64,000 nucleotides of DNA from Bacillus glycinifermentans (GCF_001042475.2 NZ_LECW02000082.1:1-64000); one strand, 5' to 3'. Positions 16,712 through 25,800 are shown, numbered from the stretch's first letter. Made by a program: numbers and translations. The notes: generated by a model from the sequence alone, not told the origin.

Positions 16712-18142
16712 ATGTTAAACAAAGAACCAAGAAAATTAAAAAGAGCAGTTGTAAAAGAAGAGCTTGTTGCTCTAACTGGAAAACCCAATTTAGCCATGGT
16801 TTTAAACCAGTTTATTTACTGGAGCGAGAGAGTTAAAGATGCAGACACATTTCTCAAAGAAGAGATGACACGTATTAGAAAGTTTACTGATGGATCCGTT
16901 GAAACGGAAGATGACATAAAAGAAAATCTTCAAAATGGCTGGATATACAAAAAGGCAGAAGAGCTAATCGATGAAACAATGTTAGAATGCTCCTCAACAA
17001 CAATGGAGCGAATTTGTAAGACCTTAGTGGAAAACGGGTGGCTGAAACGAAGAAGAAATCCCAAGTTCAAGTGGGATAAAACTTGGCAATACCGTGTAGA
17101 TTTACAGCTAATACAGAAAGATTTGCATAAACTTGGCTATTCGCTAGAAGGCTATTCCCTCTTTATTGAAAAGCCTGCGTCTTCGAACCTGCAAATTGAA
17201 GATACGAAGCTTCAAAATGAAGGTTCGGAAGTGAAGTCCGAAGAAACAGATGCACCGAAGCTTCAAAATGAAGATTCGAACCTGCAAATTGAAGATTCGA
17301 ATCTGCAAAATGAAGGTTCCAACCTGCAAATTGAAGATACGAAGCTTCAAAATGAAGGAGCAATACCAGAGATTACTTCAAAGACTTCTTCAAAGACTTC
17401 TTCAAAGAACACCTATCAAACAATCCAGAATGAGATCGACTCTCTAGATATAGATTTAGAAATTAAAAAAATATTATATGCAAACATTGATCGATTGATT
17501 GATGGAAATATTATTCTAGATAGTATTAAATCTCATTTTGATAAGTATTCAATGATCTTGCCTGTTGAAATCTACAGTTCATGCTTAGAGCAAGTGCTTA
17601 AAACAAGCAATTTGGCAAACTTAAAAAACAATCTTGATATCTTGATTAAACAAGGGCTACAAACTGTTTTAATTCAGAGTCATCCACATCAAGACACCAT
17701 AAACAAAATTGAAAACTCTTCACTCGACATAGTTATTAAAAAGGTGCTTATTCGTCACGTTGATCGTTTAGTGACTGATTGTATTAATATATCTTTAATC
17801 GAAAACCATTTTAATGCCCATAAAGATGTTATTAATGTCGCCCAATACGCAGAAGTAGTGGATTTTGTTCTTCAAAAAACCAATTCCCCTATCCGGAGTA
17901 TTACTGCCACTTTGAATACCGGGGTAACTAATAAACTTAATAATCTTGCAATATTAAAAGAATCCTCTGAAAAAACAAGGCGGTCACATCCTGTCCGAGA
18001 AGAAAAGACACCACATTGGCTAGAAGAAAACAAAAAAGAGAAGGATCCTGATATTGAAAAAATGGATCCAGAAGAGTTTGAGGCTAAAAAACAACAGATG
18101 CTTCTAGCATTAGACAATATAAAAGCTTATTCTAAAGCTTAA
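16712..18142 (+). CDS. plasmid replication initiator with iterons in the gene (RepN/DnaD-like)
   Basis: This 476-residue protein has a winged-helix N-terminal domain (about residues 1-150; LNQFIYWSER, then STTMERICKTLVENGWLKRR) like DnaD/RepA_N-type initiators. A low-complexity region built from seven 7-residue repeats (SNLQIED/TKLQNEG, residues 158-216) follows, then a Ser/Thr/Lys hinge and a helical C-terminal half. The repeats are encoded by 21-bp direct repeats, the arrangement described for pLS32 RepN and RepA_N plasmids, where the origin lies inside the initiator gene. The start was chosen for AAAGGAG. The MerR-like and actin-like genes downstream fit a replication-partition block. Confidence 0.8.
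   Translation: MLNKEPRKLKRAVVKEELVALTGKPNLAMVLNQFIYWSERVKDADTFLKEEMTRIRKFTDGSVETEDDIKENLQNGWIYKKAEELIDETMLECSSTTMERICKTLVENGWLKRRRNPKFKWDKTWQYRVDLQLIQKDLHKLGYSLEGYSLFIEKPASSNLQIEDTKLQNEGSEVKSEETDAPKLQNEDSNLQIEDSNLQNEGSNLQIEDTKLQNEGAIPEITSKTSSKTSSKNTYQTIQNEIDSLDIDLEIKKILYANIDRLIDGNIILDSIKSHFDKYSMILPVEIYSSCLEQVLKTSNLANLKNNLDILIKQGLQTVLIQSHPHQDTINKIENSSLDIVIKKVLIRHVDRLVTDCINISLIENHFNAHKDVINVAQYAEVVDFVLQKTNSPIRSITATLNTGVTNKLNNLAILKESSEKTRRSHPVREEKTPHWLEENKKEKDPDIEKMDPEEFEAKKQQMLLALDNIKAYSKA
17182..17358 (+). repeat. seven 21-bp iterons inside the initiator gene (candidate origin)
   Basis: Direct repeats of TTCGAACCTGCAAATTGAAG and TACGAAGCTTCAAAATGAAG types occupy 17182-17223 and 17254-17358, with a 30-bp interruption. 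All are in frame. A shorter ACTTCTTCAAAG repeat follows at about 17375-17407. The AT-rich DNA downstream could be the unwinding site. Confidence 0.75.
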
Positions 18143-18255
18143 GCAGGACTTCCTATTGCTCCTTTGGCTATTAAAATACGATTTATATACTAACTATCGG
18201 GGTTTATTTGAAAAATACAGAGCCATTAGACATGAGTAAATGGACTTAATTCGAC

Positions 18256-18418
18256 TTTCAAAAAAAGGATGGAAAAATTACAGAACATATTACGCTAAAA
18301 AGAAAGGCACAACATCTCTAAGTTTTCGAAGTAAGCTTAAATAGGGAACGAAATTCAGATACAAACTTGTGAACACTGGTTCTAAAAAGGCTATATCCTA
18401 CAAATTTTGGTCTCTTTA
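18256..18418 (+). pseudogene. fragment of a secreted repeat-protein gene
   Basis: The DNA reads like the repeat domain of the gene at 47607-48470 (AAAGGATGGAAAAATTACAG, later GGTTCTAAAAAGGCTATA), but with stops and frame changes and no start. It is a decayed paralogue fragment. The surrounding 18143-18255 and 18488-18600 hold nothing else I can identify. Confidence 0.65.
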
Positions 18419-18455
18419 TTAAGATGATAGGCCCTTCACTTTAAGAGTTCAAAGT

Positions 18456-18487
18456 AAGGCTCCGAGGAATAACGGAGCCTTTTTGTT
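18456..18487 (+). terminator. terminator after initiator/pseudogene
   Basis: Perfect stem AAGGCTCCG/CGGAGCCTT then T-run. Confidence 0.9.
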
Positions 18488-18635
18488 TTTTCTTTTCCGA
18501 AATTGAATTTAGTTCTTCTTCGGAACTTTGACAAAACATCCTATTGTTAGACAGAAATAGTGAAAGGATATGGGTTTTATGGTGACGAAAAGCAATAATA
18601 GCAATGAAGAACAGTATTGATAAGGAGTGATACAT

Positions 18636-19139
18636 ATGGAGTTAGCATTGCTAAGCTCTGAGGTTGCAGAGACTTTGGGAATAGGTTCAAGCACTCTTAG
18701 AAAATACGCTTTAGCACTTGAAGAAGGAGGATATCAGTTTGAAAGAGGACAAAATAACGCCCGCCTATTTTATAACAGAGACATCGTAATTCTAAAGCAG
18801 TTCATAACGGCTGTTAACAAAAATCATATGCCGGTTGAGAACGCTGTAAAACTTGCTGTAGAGCTACAAAAGAAACAAATAGTAACGCCCCCTGCTCCAT
18901 ACCAAGGAACGCCTGTAGCGACCTTGGAACGATTTTATAGCACCCTTGAGAACATAGACCGGAACCAAGAGAAACTAATTCAAATAAACATGGCTCTGTA
19001 TAAGCAACAGGAGTTATTGAACCAAAGAGCGAAAGAACGAGACAAGCTTTTATTAGAGAATATACGCTTGTCACAAAGTAATTCACAGCAAGTGCGAAAA
19101 GGTTTTTTTAGAAAACTAGGAGACCTTTTTAAGACATAA
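18636..19139 (+). CDS. MerR-like DNA-binding protein (DUF3967-like)
   Basis: This 167-residue protein has an N-terminal MerR-type winged helix (LLSSEVAETLGIGSSTLRKY, YNRDIVILKQFI), a central linker, a coiled coil and an amphipathic basic C-terminus (RKGFFRKLGDLFKT) that could bind membrane. Proteins of this layout are found beside plasmid replication genes in Bacillus and recall RacA. The start has AAGGAGTG 7 bp upstream. A role in plasmid segregation or copy control is inference. Confidence 0.75.
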   Translation: MELALLSSEVAETLGIGSSTLRKYALALEEGGYQFERGQNNARLFYNRDIVILKQFITAVNKNHMPVENAVKLAVELQKKQIVTPPAPYQGTPVATLERFYSTLENIDRNQEKLIQINMALYKQQELLNQRAKERDKLLLENIRLSQSNSQQVRKGFFRKLGDLFKT

Positions 19140-19141
19140 TT

Positions 19142-19182
19142 AAAGCTCTTCTCTGAGATCTTGTAGTCTAGAAAAGAGCTTC
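19142..19182 (+). terminator. terminator of MerR-like gene
   Basis: Stem AAAGCTCTT/AAGAGCTT with a long loop, directly after the stop. Confidence 0.6.
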
Positions 19183-19218
19183 ATACTGTTATTTGCGATA
19201 GCATGTATATCTCTCCAA

Positions 19219-19374
19219 TCAAAATTGGAATAAAGGAATAATGTACTTCACAAAAATAATTGCACCAACTGTAAACGTGAATAATCGCCATAGAATCTTT
19301 GTTGTAAGCAATAGAAGAAAGACATTCAAGGCAAACTTCAATAGGTTTGCCACCATATGGATAGCTGTTTCCAT
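19219..19374 (-). CDS. small membrane protein (51 aa)
   Basis: The frame METAIHMVANLLKFAL continues through hydrophobic segments to KYIIPLFQF. It starts 6 bp after the stop of the upstream small membrane gene, with GGAAGGTGATAAGAA as ribosome site. It has no recognised family. The pair forms a two-gene unit under a recurring-type promoter. Confidence 0.65.
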   Translation of the reverse strand: METAIHMVANLLKFALNVFLLLLTTKILWRLFTFTVGAIIFVKYIIPLFQF

Positions 19375-19380
19375 TTCTTA

Positions 19381-19596
19381 TCACCTTCCCGAGCCCATTT
19401 TTCCTAACAATGCAAAAATTATTAACCCAATTAACACGATAATCAAAATTCCTAATGGATCAGTAATAATCCTTGTTAAACAAACAATAATAGCGACAAT
19501 TAAAAGCACAATAAAAGCAAATTTTAAGAAACGAATTAAACAGAATGCAACAAATAAAATTAAGCCAAGTAATCCCAGCCCAAGTAAGAATCCCAC
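19381..19596 (-). CDS. small membrane protein (71 aa)
   Basis: The GTG start is preceded by GGAGGTGATCC, a perfect match to the 16S rRNA tail, fixing the start. The protein is two or three hydrophobic segments (FLLGLGLLGLILFVAFCLI; FIVLLIVAIIVCL; LGILIIVLIGLIIFALLG) with few charges. A small hole-forming or membrane-stress peptide is possible, but nothing specific supports it. Confidence 0.7.
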   Translation of the reverse strand: MGFLLGLGLLGLILFVAFCLIRFLKFAFIVLLIVAIIVCLTRIITDPLGILIIVLIGLIIFALLGKMGSGR

Positions 19597-19621
19597 AGGA
19601 TCACCTCCATGTTTTAAAATG

Positions 19622-19650
19622 ATTATATATTTATATATACTTTTTGTCAA
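19622..19650 (-). promoter_or_regulatory. recurring-type promoter for small membrane gene pair
   Basis: TTGACA, AAAAGTATATA in a 17-bp spacer, TATAAT on the minus strand. A copy of the array repeat of 21064-21260 lies just beyond at 19665-19690. Confidence 0.85.
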
Positions 19651-20002
19651 TCATTTTAAAAACAAAAAAGGTGTTCTTTTAAAATATTTTTTAAAAATTA
19701 TTTTGAAAGAACACCCTTTCCTTTTCAATAAACTATTCTCTTTCTTTCAAAAAATATTCTGCAAGAAACAGTTTTCAAATAAAATGAATGGAAATCGAGA
19801 ACGTGATTTTTTCTAAATCCTTCTTTCAATTTACGGTTTTATTCAAGGATCAACTCATTCCTTCTTATAAGAAAATTATATGCAATTTATAAGGGTTTTA
19901 TAATAAATCCTTAATATTTTTATAAACTTTCTTAAATTCTTCTTTAAACTTTTTATAATATTCCTGATATAGATACTATCCCCCTCTAAATTTAACAAAA
20001 CA

Positions 20003-20029
20003 AAAAACAGCAATTTATTCGCTGTTTTT
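20003..20029 (-). terminator. terminator overlapping the end of the 20015-20773 gene
   Basis: Perfect stem AAAAACAGC/GCTGTTTTT; the stop codon lies in the loop. Confidence 0.85.
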
Positions 20030-20773
20030 AAGGATATATACATCTTTTCCAAAGGTTATTAAATCATAACTTCTAGATATTTTGTGCTTTCTAATTTCCT
20101 TTATATCAAATTTGCTATTTGATAATAGAGGTACTTCTTTTTTAAACTTTGAAAGTTTCGCACTATCTCCTTTAAGGACTATTCTGTAAATGGCAGTGTA
20201 CTTTTTATTTTCCGCATCTAAAGTTTTCATTATAAGAGGTTGCTGAAAGAATGGTTCAGTTTCTAAATAATCTCTATATTTCATTGGATTATTCATTTTA
20301 AATTCTCCTTCTTCTTCGTTCCATTCATATACCGAATAAAATAGTGATTTTGAGGTATCAATGAAACCTAACTGTTCATCGTTAGACCCTTGAACAATTT
20401 CTTTCTTATGATGAGTGCTATCCATTGTTTTTTCTCTGATATCTTCCGTAGCGCCATTAAGCGGAGAAGAACTTCTTTCGTTACCGAGCAAATCATACTC
20501 CTTATTTTTATTATCTGCGAACTTCTCTTTAAACACTCTATAGCTTTGAGACTCGTTTACCCTCTTAATGATTTCTGATATACCAGCAGGTGGAGTCGAT
20601 GGAATGTGAACTCCCATTACGTCCCACATAATAATATAGCCAGCAAGTATCAAAAGAAAAACACTTAGTGCGGCTATAATGGCACGGATAAAACTTGTTA
20701 TAACCTCTTTTAATACTCGCAAGACTATTATGCTGACTATAGGCAGAATTATTAAAATGAGCAGTATACTCAT
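20015..20773 (-). CDS. membrane-anchored protein, unknown
   Basis: This 252-residue protein has two N-terminal membrane helices (residues 2-20 and 29-52) and a soluble, charged C-terminal domain of about 190 residues. I recognise no family. It stands alone between convergent regions and has its own terminator. Confidence 0.7.
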   Translation of the reverse strand: MSILLILIILPIVSIIVLRVLKEVITSFIRAIIAALSVFLLILAGYIIMWDVMGVHIPSTPPAGISEIIKRVNESQSYRVFKEKFADNKNKEYDLLGNERSSSPLNGATEDIREKTMDSTHHKKEIVQGSNDEQLGFIDTSKSLFYSVYEWNEEEGEFKMNNPMKYRDYLETEPFFQQPLIMKTLDAENKKYTAIYRIVLKGDSAKLSKFKKEVPLLSNSKFDIKEIRKHKISRSYDLITFGKDVYILKNSE

Positions 20774-21063
20774 ATAAAAAAACTCCTTTATTCTATTTTT
20801 TGTTCACTTTTTATTATGCATTTTTTTTTGTTATTTGAGAAGTATCAATCATAATCATTTTGTTAACGTCAAATAAGAAATCTGATCTTTTTTGGAATAT
20901 TTGTGATGATTTATTCAAATTGCAAGCTCAAGCAGACAGTAACTAGACTCTTTTTAAAAGAAATCACTGAATTTCCACAGGATTTTTGAGTAATATGAAT
21001 TTCAAAGGATTTGAAGTAAGAAAATTGCAATAAATTTGTTCCTTTTTGGCCGTTTTTGATCCA

Positions 21064-21260
21064 AAAAAGTTGTTCTTTTAAAATATTTTATGAATTGGAT
21101 TTTAAATTAAATCCAAAAAGTTTATCTATGAAAATATTTTTATTAGGGGAAAGTTTAAAAAGGTTTATCTTTTAAAATATTTCAATTCTCAGTGACAAGA
21201 AAAGGTTTAACTTTTAATATATTTTATCAAATGAAAAAGTTTATCTGTGAAAATATTTTA
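21064..21260. repeat. five degenerate ~26-bp direct repeats (candidate partition or operator site)
   Basis: Copies begin at 21064, 21115, 21157, 21200 and 21234 and follow AAAAAGTTTATC, then TTTAAAATATTTT. Spacing is 34-51 bp. A sixth copy is at 19665-19690. They sit 65 bp before the 21326-22184 pair of genes, one of which is HU-like. Tandem repeats before a small operon are typical of centromeres and operators. Confidence 0.65.
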
Positions 21261-21325
21261 CCTTTATTTTAAATGGCATTTTGTTATAATATAATATATA
21301 CATTTTGTAAAAAGGATGGGCTGTA

Positions 21326-21859
21326 ATGATTCTAGAAAAACCTATTCCGAAAGGAATACTATGGGATGCTTATCAGTACACTTGTTTAGGAATCCCGAAA
21401 GAAATGGTCGATCTTTCAAAACAACCATATGAAATATTGAGGGGATTATTGCACGGTTCAAAATTCTCTGATTTATTCAATATGAAATACAAAAATTCTA
21501 ATGATTACTACTCAAATCGGAGAATCATTGGTTATGTAATTCGTGATGTGAAAACCAATAATTTATATGGTTTAACCACCACTGAAACTGTTAAATTGAT
21601 GGCGAAAGATGGCCGAAGCTTTGATCAAATTATAAATGCTCGATTAAAAAAGATGGTTAAAAAACAAGGAGAAGTTATTTTGCGTCCTACTCATATATTC
21701 GGGAACAAAAGCTTTAGAACAAGAGGGTTTGCTGACACCCTTATCGATAACCACTTAAGGATGCACGAAGATCTGGAATACTCATCTGACTTGAAAGAAA
21801 TGGCACTTGCGACAATCGATAATGTTACCAAAGCCTATTTAATTAAAGGAGGAAAGTAA
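21326..21859 (+). CDS. unknown protein upstream of HU-like gene
   Basis: This 177-residue basic protein has no recognised motif. It is translated from AAAGGATGG and is directly followed (1 bp) by the HU-like gene, so the two are co-expressed. The adjacent repeat array makes a DNA-binding role plausible, but I see no named domain. Confidence 0.7.
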   Translation: MILEKPIPKGILWDAYQYTCLGIPKEMVDLSKQPYEILRGLLHGSKFSDLFNMKYKNSNDYYSNRRIIGYVIRDVKTNNLYGLTTTETVKLMAKDGRSFDQIINARLKKMVKKQGEVILRPTHIFGNKSFRTRGFADTLIDNHLRMHEDLEYSSDLKEMALATIDNVTKAYLIKGGK

Positions 21860-21860
21860 A

Positions 21861-22184
21861 ATGACTAGAACAGCCCCGATCAAAAACCAGAGATTTATAA
21901 CAACCGAAGAGTTAATTGAAGCTATCGCTATTAGGGCTTCAATAGCTAAACAAAAATCAGTAAAGGAAGAAGAGGTTGAGCTTATAGTGAAAAGCCTTAA
22001 ACATGTTATGAAGGATTTTTTATCGAAAGGATATGGAGTAAGATTGCCTGGGGTAGCTGATGTTTTTCCTAGACAATTAAAAACAGGAAACTATTCCTTT
22101 GTAGCAAGACCAAGTACCAAGCTAACTGCGCCAACAACAGCTATATTAAAAGAATCCATTCCAAAAGAAGTTGAGGTTGAGTAA
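21861..22184 (+). CDS. HU/IHF-like DNA-binding protein
   Basis: This 107-residue protein shows the HU fold order: ITTEELIEAIAIRASIAKQK, then EEEVELIVKSLKHVMKDFLSKG, then VRLPGVADVFPRQ. It lacks the standard RNP arm sequence, having YSFVARPSTKLTAPTTA where the DNA-binding arm ends. It would bend or bundle plasmid DNA. It shares an operon with the unknown 21326 gene. Confidence 0.75.
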   Translation: MTRTAPIKNQRFITTEELIEAIAIRASIAKQKSVKEEEVELIVKSLKHVMKDFLSKGYGVRLPGVADVFPRQLKTGNYSFVARPSTKLTAPTTAILKESIPKEVEVE

Positions 22185-22219
22185 ATCGCCTGTTGCTACA
22201 GGCGATTTTTCTTTTTTTG
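22183..22219 (+). terminator. terminator of HU-like operon
   Basis: Stem AAATCGCCTG/CAGGCGATTT then T-runs. Confidence 0.9.
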
Positions 22220-22331
22220 AGAATATGTCTAAATAATTTATTTTGATTTATCTAATCTTCATTTATTCAGATTTAGCGGCTAACTGAGAGGATATATCAC
22301 TTCATATCATTCAATATAAACCGGTTACTAT

Positions 22332-22360
22332 TTGACAAAAAGTATAATTTTTATTATTAT
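22332..22360 (+). promoter_or_regulatory. recurring-type promoter
   Basis: TTGACA, AAAAGTATAA in a 17-bp spacer, TATTAT. Confidence 0.8.
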
Positions 22361-22391
22361 TATTATATAAATTTCAAAGAGGTGAATAGCA

Positions 22392-22715
22392 ATGAATGTA
22401 AAGAATGCTGATATTGTTATTGATACAGGATCATCGGCAGAGGTTTTGAAAGCGGCGATAGACGCTTTAAATCAAATAGGAGCAATCGGTTCAATCATAC
22501 ATAAGAGAAACAAACAAAAAATTGAATATGTCACTGTAGTAGAAGGACGCAAAGGCACATTAGCTATTACAACTGGTTTTGCAAGTGGTTATACAGGAAC
22601 TGGTACAACAGAGTTCCAAAAATTCCTTAAGCATGTTGGTGTGGATCAAAAAGAAATTGATTCTTTGACAACAGATACAGATAATGAAAAAGTTCTTAGG
22701 TTCACAATAAAATAA
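22392..22715 (+). CDS. unknown small soluble protein
   Basis: This 107-residue protein (MNVKNADIVIDTGSSAEVLK) has an alpha/beta pattern with no recognised motif. GAGGTG gives a clear start. It is a single-gene unit with the recurring promoter and a strong terminator. Confidence 0.75.
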   Translation: MNVKNADIVIDTGSSAEVLKAAIDALNQIGAIGSIIHKRNKQKIEYVTVVEGRKGTLAITTGFASGYTGTGTTEFQKFLKHVGVDQKEIDSLTTDTDNEKVLRFTIK

Positions 22716-22730
22716 AGTACACCACAAACA

Positions 22731-22766
22731 AAAAAGCTTGTTCTAAGTTAGAACAAGCTTTTTTTA
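22731..22766 (+). terminator. terminator of 22392 gene
   Basis: Sixteen-bp stem AAAAAGCTTGTTCTAA/TTAGAACAAGCTTTTT. Confidence 0.92.
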
Positions 22767-23233
22767 TTGATCCCCAAGTTAATCCAGATCCTATTCTCCC
22801 TTAAAAGATTCAACAAACGTCACGGTAGCTCTTTCGGGTTTTGAGACTTTATCTGCACCTATGACTCAAATAATTGACCTCAAAATAACTTTTCGAATAA
22901 CAGGAAATATTAAAAAAGTATATAAAACATATAAAGAATGAAACAATTCTAAAGCAAGAATTTTCAAAAAATATTGTGTGGATATTTTAATGATTGAAAA
23001 AGAGAAATAACATATTTTAAAATTTATTCTCATGGAAAATTTCCAAAAAAGAAAAAAATACTTGAAAAAGATTCTGGAATCATTTAAGATGAATACAGAA
23101 ACAAATAAACATTGTTTTTAATTCTTTTGAAAATGATGTTAGAATATGAAAAATGTTTTTTGGAAATTAAGTTACATACAAGAAAACAACAAAAAACTGG
23201 AAGATGGAAAGGTGGTGCAAGGCATTTTTATTA
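22767..23233 (+). promoter_or_regulatory. upstream region of actin-like operon
   Basis: No gene is visible. A promoter-like site at 23062-23090 reads TTGAAA, 17 bp, TAAGAT, without the AAAAGTATAT element. Short AT-rich motifs (AAAATATTGTG, ATATTTTAAAATTT) occur around 22970-23030. For ParM-type systems the centromere often lies in this position. Confidence 0.45.
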
Positions 23234-24556
23234 ATGCCTGAAATTATGACGAATACAATGTTGAAGATTGCAGTAGATGTAGGTTCTAGTGAAAACCGGA
23301 CGTTAGATTGCACTGATTTTGGTGAAAAGAAGAAACTTGTTAATAGCAACAACTATATTCGTGTATCTGAAGATGCTGATTACAAGAGGGAAATGAAATA
23401 TGAAAAGAAACTTCTTTTTTCAGAGAAACTTCATCTAAAAATTGCAAAGCTGGAGGAAAAAGGGAACGAGTGTGATAATAAGGTTGCCAACAAAATTGTT
23501 GAAGAATTACAAAACGGTTCATTTCTTATTGGAGCAGCTACAAAATTCGAAAGAGTTGGGAACTCAGAAAAAATGTTACCTCAACAATTTAAACATCAGC
23601 AGATTTCATATTATTTAAATGTTATTGCAGGAATCACAATGGTTATGGATGAGAGAGGTGTCGATAACACTTCAATTCGATTGAAGACTTTATTTCCTCC
23701 AAATGAATTAACCCCTGATAATGCACGTGAAACAGAAGACATTGCAAAAGGAGTTTTATGTGGTAATTACAAAGTAACAAATTTGTTAACTGGACAAATT
23801 TTCGAGTTCTCAATTGATGATGAAGATTATGAAGCCTTAGAAGAAATGAAAATGGCGTTAGCTAGATTGTTAATGACAGAGTCAATAAAGTTGGATGATG
23901 ATAATGATGATGATGTTGATATAGAAGAGGTTATTAACGAAAATACACTGCTATTCATTGATATTGGGAATTCAACTACAAACCTTTCAATTTTTGAAGA
24001 TGGTAAATACCAGCCGCAATCAAATGAAACATTCACTCAACTAAATGGCAATGTCCTATTACAATACATAGGGAATGCGATTAAACAAGAATTCTCTTCT
24101 ATCCCAGAGATCACTCTTAAAGACTCCATTAAAGCGTTAGAAACGGGAAAAATCAAAATAGGAAGAGGAAAAAAAGACGTTAAAGAGGCTGTCCAAAAAG
24201 CAATAACAAAATTCTCCAATGAACTCTACACTAAAATTAGGATGGATTACTTCGCAAATAAAGGTATTGCAAGCTACAATATTGCCTATCTTTTAGTAAG
24301 TGGGGGAGGCTCAGTTGCTCCAGATGGGGTTAATAACTCAGCTAAAGAACTTCATTCCTTCTTTCAAAAAGAAGAGGCGCTGGAGGAGGAAGGTATCGGA
24401 CTGCTTATTGTTGATATTGATCCGGAAGATGAGGAAGATGAAGATGCTCCAGTTGAAAGCGTTCGAGATTTGAATGTAAATGGCGCTGGAGACTTCTTTG
24501 ATCTTGAAACTTATGAAGAACAAGAACAAGAACTAGAGCCTCAAGTTAAAGAATGA
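23234..24556 (+). CDS. actin-like ATPase (ParM/Alp family)
   Basis: This protein of about 440 residues has the actin-fold nucleotide motifs: phosphate-1 loop KIAVDVGSSENRT near the N-terminus, phosphate-2 LLFIDIGNSTTNLSIF in the middle, and adenosine motif YLLVSGGGSVAPDG towards the end. The C-terminus is an unusual acidic, Glu-rich tail. It is longer than AlfA (about 275 residues) and ParM (about 320). Such proteins polymerise to move DNA. The start is uncertain (23204, 23234, 23246 or 23258). It heads a six-gene operon ending in a PilB/PulE-like ATPase. Confidence 0.85.
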   Translation: MPEIMTNTMLKIAVDVGSSENRTLDCTDFGEKKKLVNSNNYIRVSEDADYKREMKYEKKLLFSEKLHLKIAKLEEKGNECDNKVANKIVEELQNGSFLIGAATKFERVGNSEKMLPQQFKHQQISYYLNVIAGITMVMDERGVDNTSIRLKTLFPPNELTPDNARETEDIAKGVLCGNYKVTNLLTGQIFEFSIDDEDYEALEEMKMALARLLMTESIKLDDDNDDDVDIEEVINENTLLFIDIGNSTTNLSIFEDGKYQPQSNETFTQLNGNVLLQYIGNAIKQEFSSIPEITLKDSIKALETGKIKIGRGKKDVKEAVQKAITKFSNELYTKIRMDYFANKGIASYNIAYLLVSGGGSVAPDGVNNSAKELHSFFQKEEALEEEGIGLLIVDIDPEDEEDEDAPVESVRDLNVNGAGDFFDLETYEEQEQELEPQVKE

Positions 24557-24589
24557 TAGACATGTCAACTGCGAAAGGAGGCGCTTCCC

Positions 24590-25255
24590 TTGGAAAAGAA
24601 AATGACATTTGAAAAGCAAATCAAGGTTCGTGCTCTCTTAAAAGAGAACGTCTATTATTCTTTAAAAGATAAACCGAGGGGTTTCAATAAAAGAGTAAAT
24701 GATTTAGTTGAGCTGATGGAAAATTTAACTGACGGAGAAATTGAATGGTCTGAAATTAAGCATTTAGACTCGTTAGAAGAACTTGTTCTTTATTTCAACA
24801 AAAAAGGGTTGCTTGACGTTTCGGCGTTACAGCAACCCGCTTTAAATAGTATTCGTCCAAGATCAGACTTGTATTATGAAAATAACATTCCTGAAAATCA
24901 AAATATTTCTCCTGTAATTAGTAAAACGAACCATGAAATATCGCTACAAGAATATCCGAAGGTTGCAGAACCTAAGAATAATGATGGCAAGACACCAATA
25001 GCAACAAAAAGCAATGTTGATCAGGCCGAGAACACCATAGAACAGTCTGAAAATAATAGTTCAAAAGCTCAACACACCTATGGAGAAACAACAACCCAAA
25101 GTAAACCCGAAAGAAAAGACGAAATAACCTCTCAAACAACAGAGTCGAAACAGAACTCAAATACCAAGTCGGATAAGAGCGTTAACAAACAAACAATGTC
25201 AGAAGAAGAGAAAAAGCGAAAACAACTTGGAAAGATGAAGAAAATGTTTATGTAA
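24590..25255 (+). CDS. putative DNA-binding partner of actin-like protein
   Basis: This 221-residue protein has an N-terminal region (residues 1-75; KQIKVRALLKENVYYSLKDK, RGFNKRVNDLVELME) with ribbon-helix-helix-like character, as in ParR/AlfB adaptors. A long, low-complexity, Gln/Asn/Ser/Thr-rich and probably disordered region follows, ending in a lysine-rich tail. The TTG start has AAAGGAGG. Its place after the actin-like gene supports an adaptor role; this is inference. Confidence 0.6.
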   Translation: MEKKMTFEKQIKVRALLKENVYYSLKDKPRGFNKRVNDLVELMENLTDGEIEWSEIKHLDSLEELVLYFNKKGLLDVSALQQPALNSIRPRSDLYYENNIPENQNISPVISKTNHEISLQEYPKVAEPKNNDGKTPIATKSNVDQAENTIEQSENNSSKAQHTYGETTTQSKPERKDEITSQTTESKQNSNTKSDKSVNKQTMSEEEKKRKQLGKMKKMFM

Positions 25256-25282
25256 GTCTTGTTAGAAAGGTGGCTGACAAAA

Positions 25283-25771
25283 TTGGAAGAACTTAACCAA
25301 GATAATAATATACAGTGGTTTGGAGAAGAAACAACTCCCAACCCTCTTAAAATTAACATTGAGCGCCGAATGTATAACAATCTCATTAAAATTGCCATAA
25401 CTATGAACAAACATTTAAAAGAGCTGATTACCGAGAAAGGTTTTGGATATTGGCAAATCGGTATTAAAAAGGAAAACGACCTCCTAAAATTATTCTTCCG
25501 TTTTACAACAGAAGATGAAGGCGGCTATACGCTTCTTACCACAGAAGGGAAACTAAAACAGTCTTTTCAACAAAAAGAATTGCTAGAGAGATTAACTCAA
25601 AAAATATTCTTTCATGTCGAAGATTTCTCCTCACAAGAAGACGGTTTTGAGTCAACTACATTTAGAGTGGAGTTGAAACTTAAAGAAGCTCAAAATATGA
25701 AAAATACATATGTTGCAGAAATTAAAGCAAAGGGACTGTCTCAGAAGGATACAAAAATTAAAATACTCTAG
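25283..25771 (+). CDS. unknown protein of actin-like/ATPase operon
   Basis: This 162-residue soluble alpha/beta protein starts at TTG after AAAGGTGG. Its N-terminus (INIERRMYNNLIKIAITMNK) is basic. No family is recognised. It is tightly packed between the putative adaptor gene and the 25801 gene. Confidence 0.65.
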   Translation: MEELNQDNNIQWFGEETTPNPLKINIERRMYNNLIKIAITMNKHLKELITEKGFGYWQIGIKKENDLLKLFFRFTTEDEGGYTLLTTEGKLKQSFQQKELLERLTQKIFFHVEDFSSQEDGFESTTFRVELKLKEAQNMKNTYVAEIKAKGLSQKDTKIKIL

Positions 25772-25800
25772 ACATCTGCTATTGGGAAGGTGATGGAATA

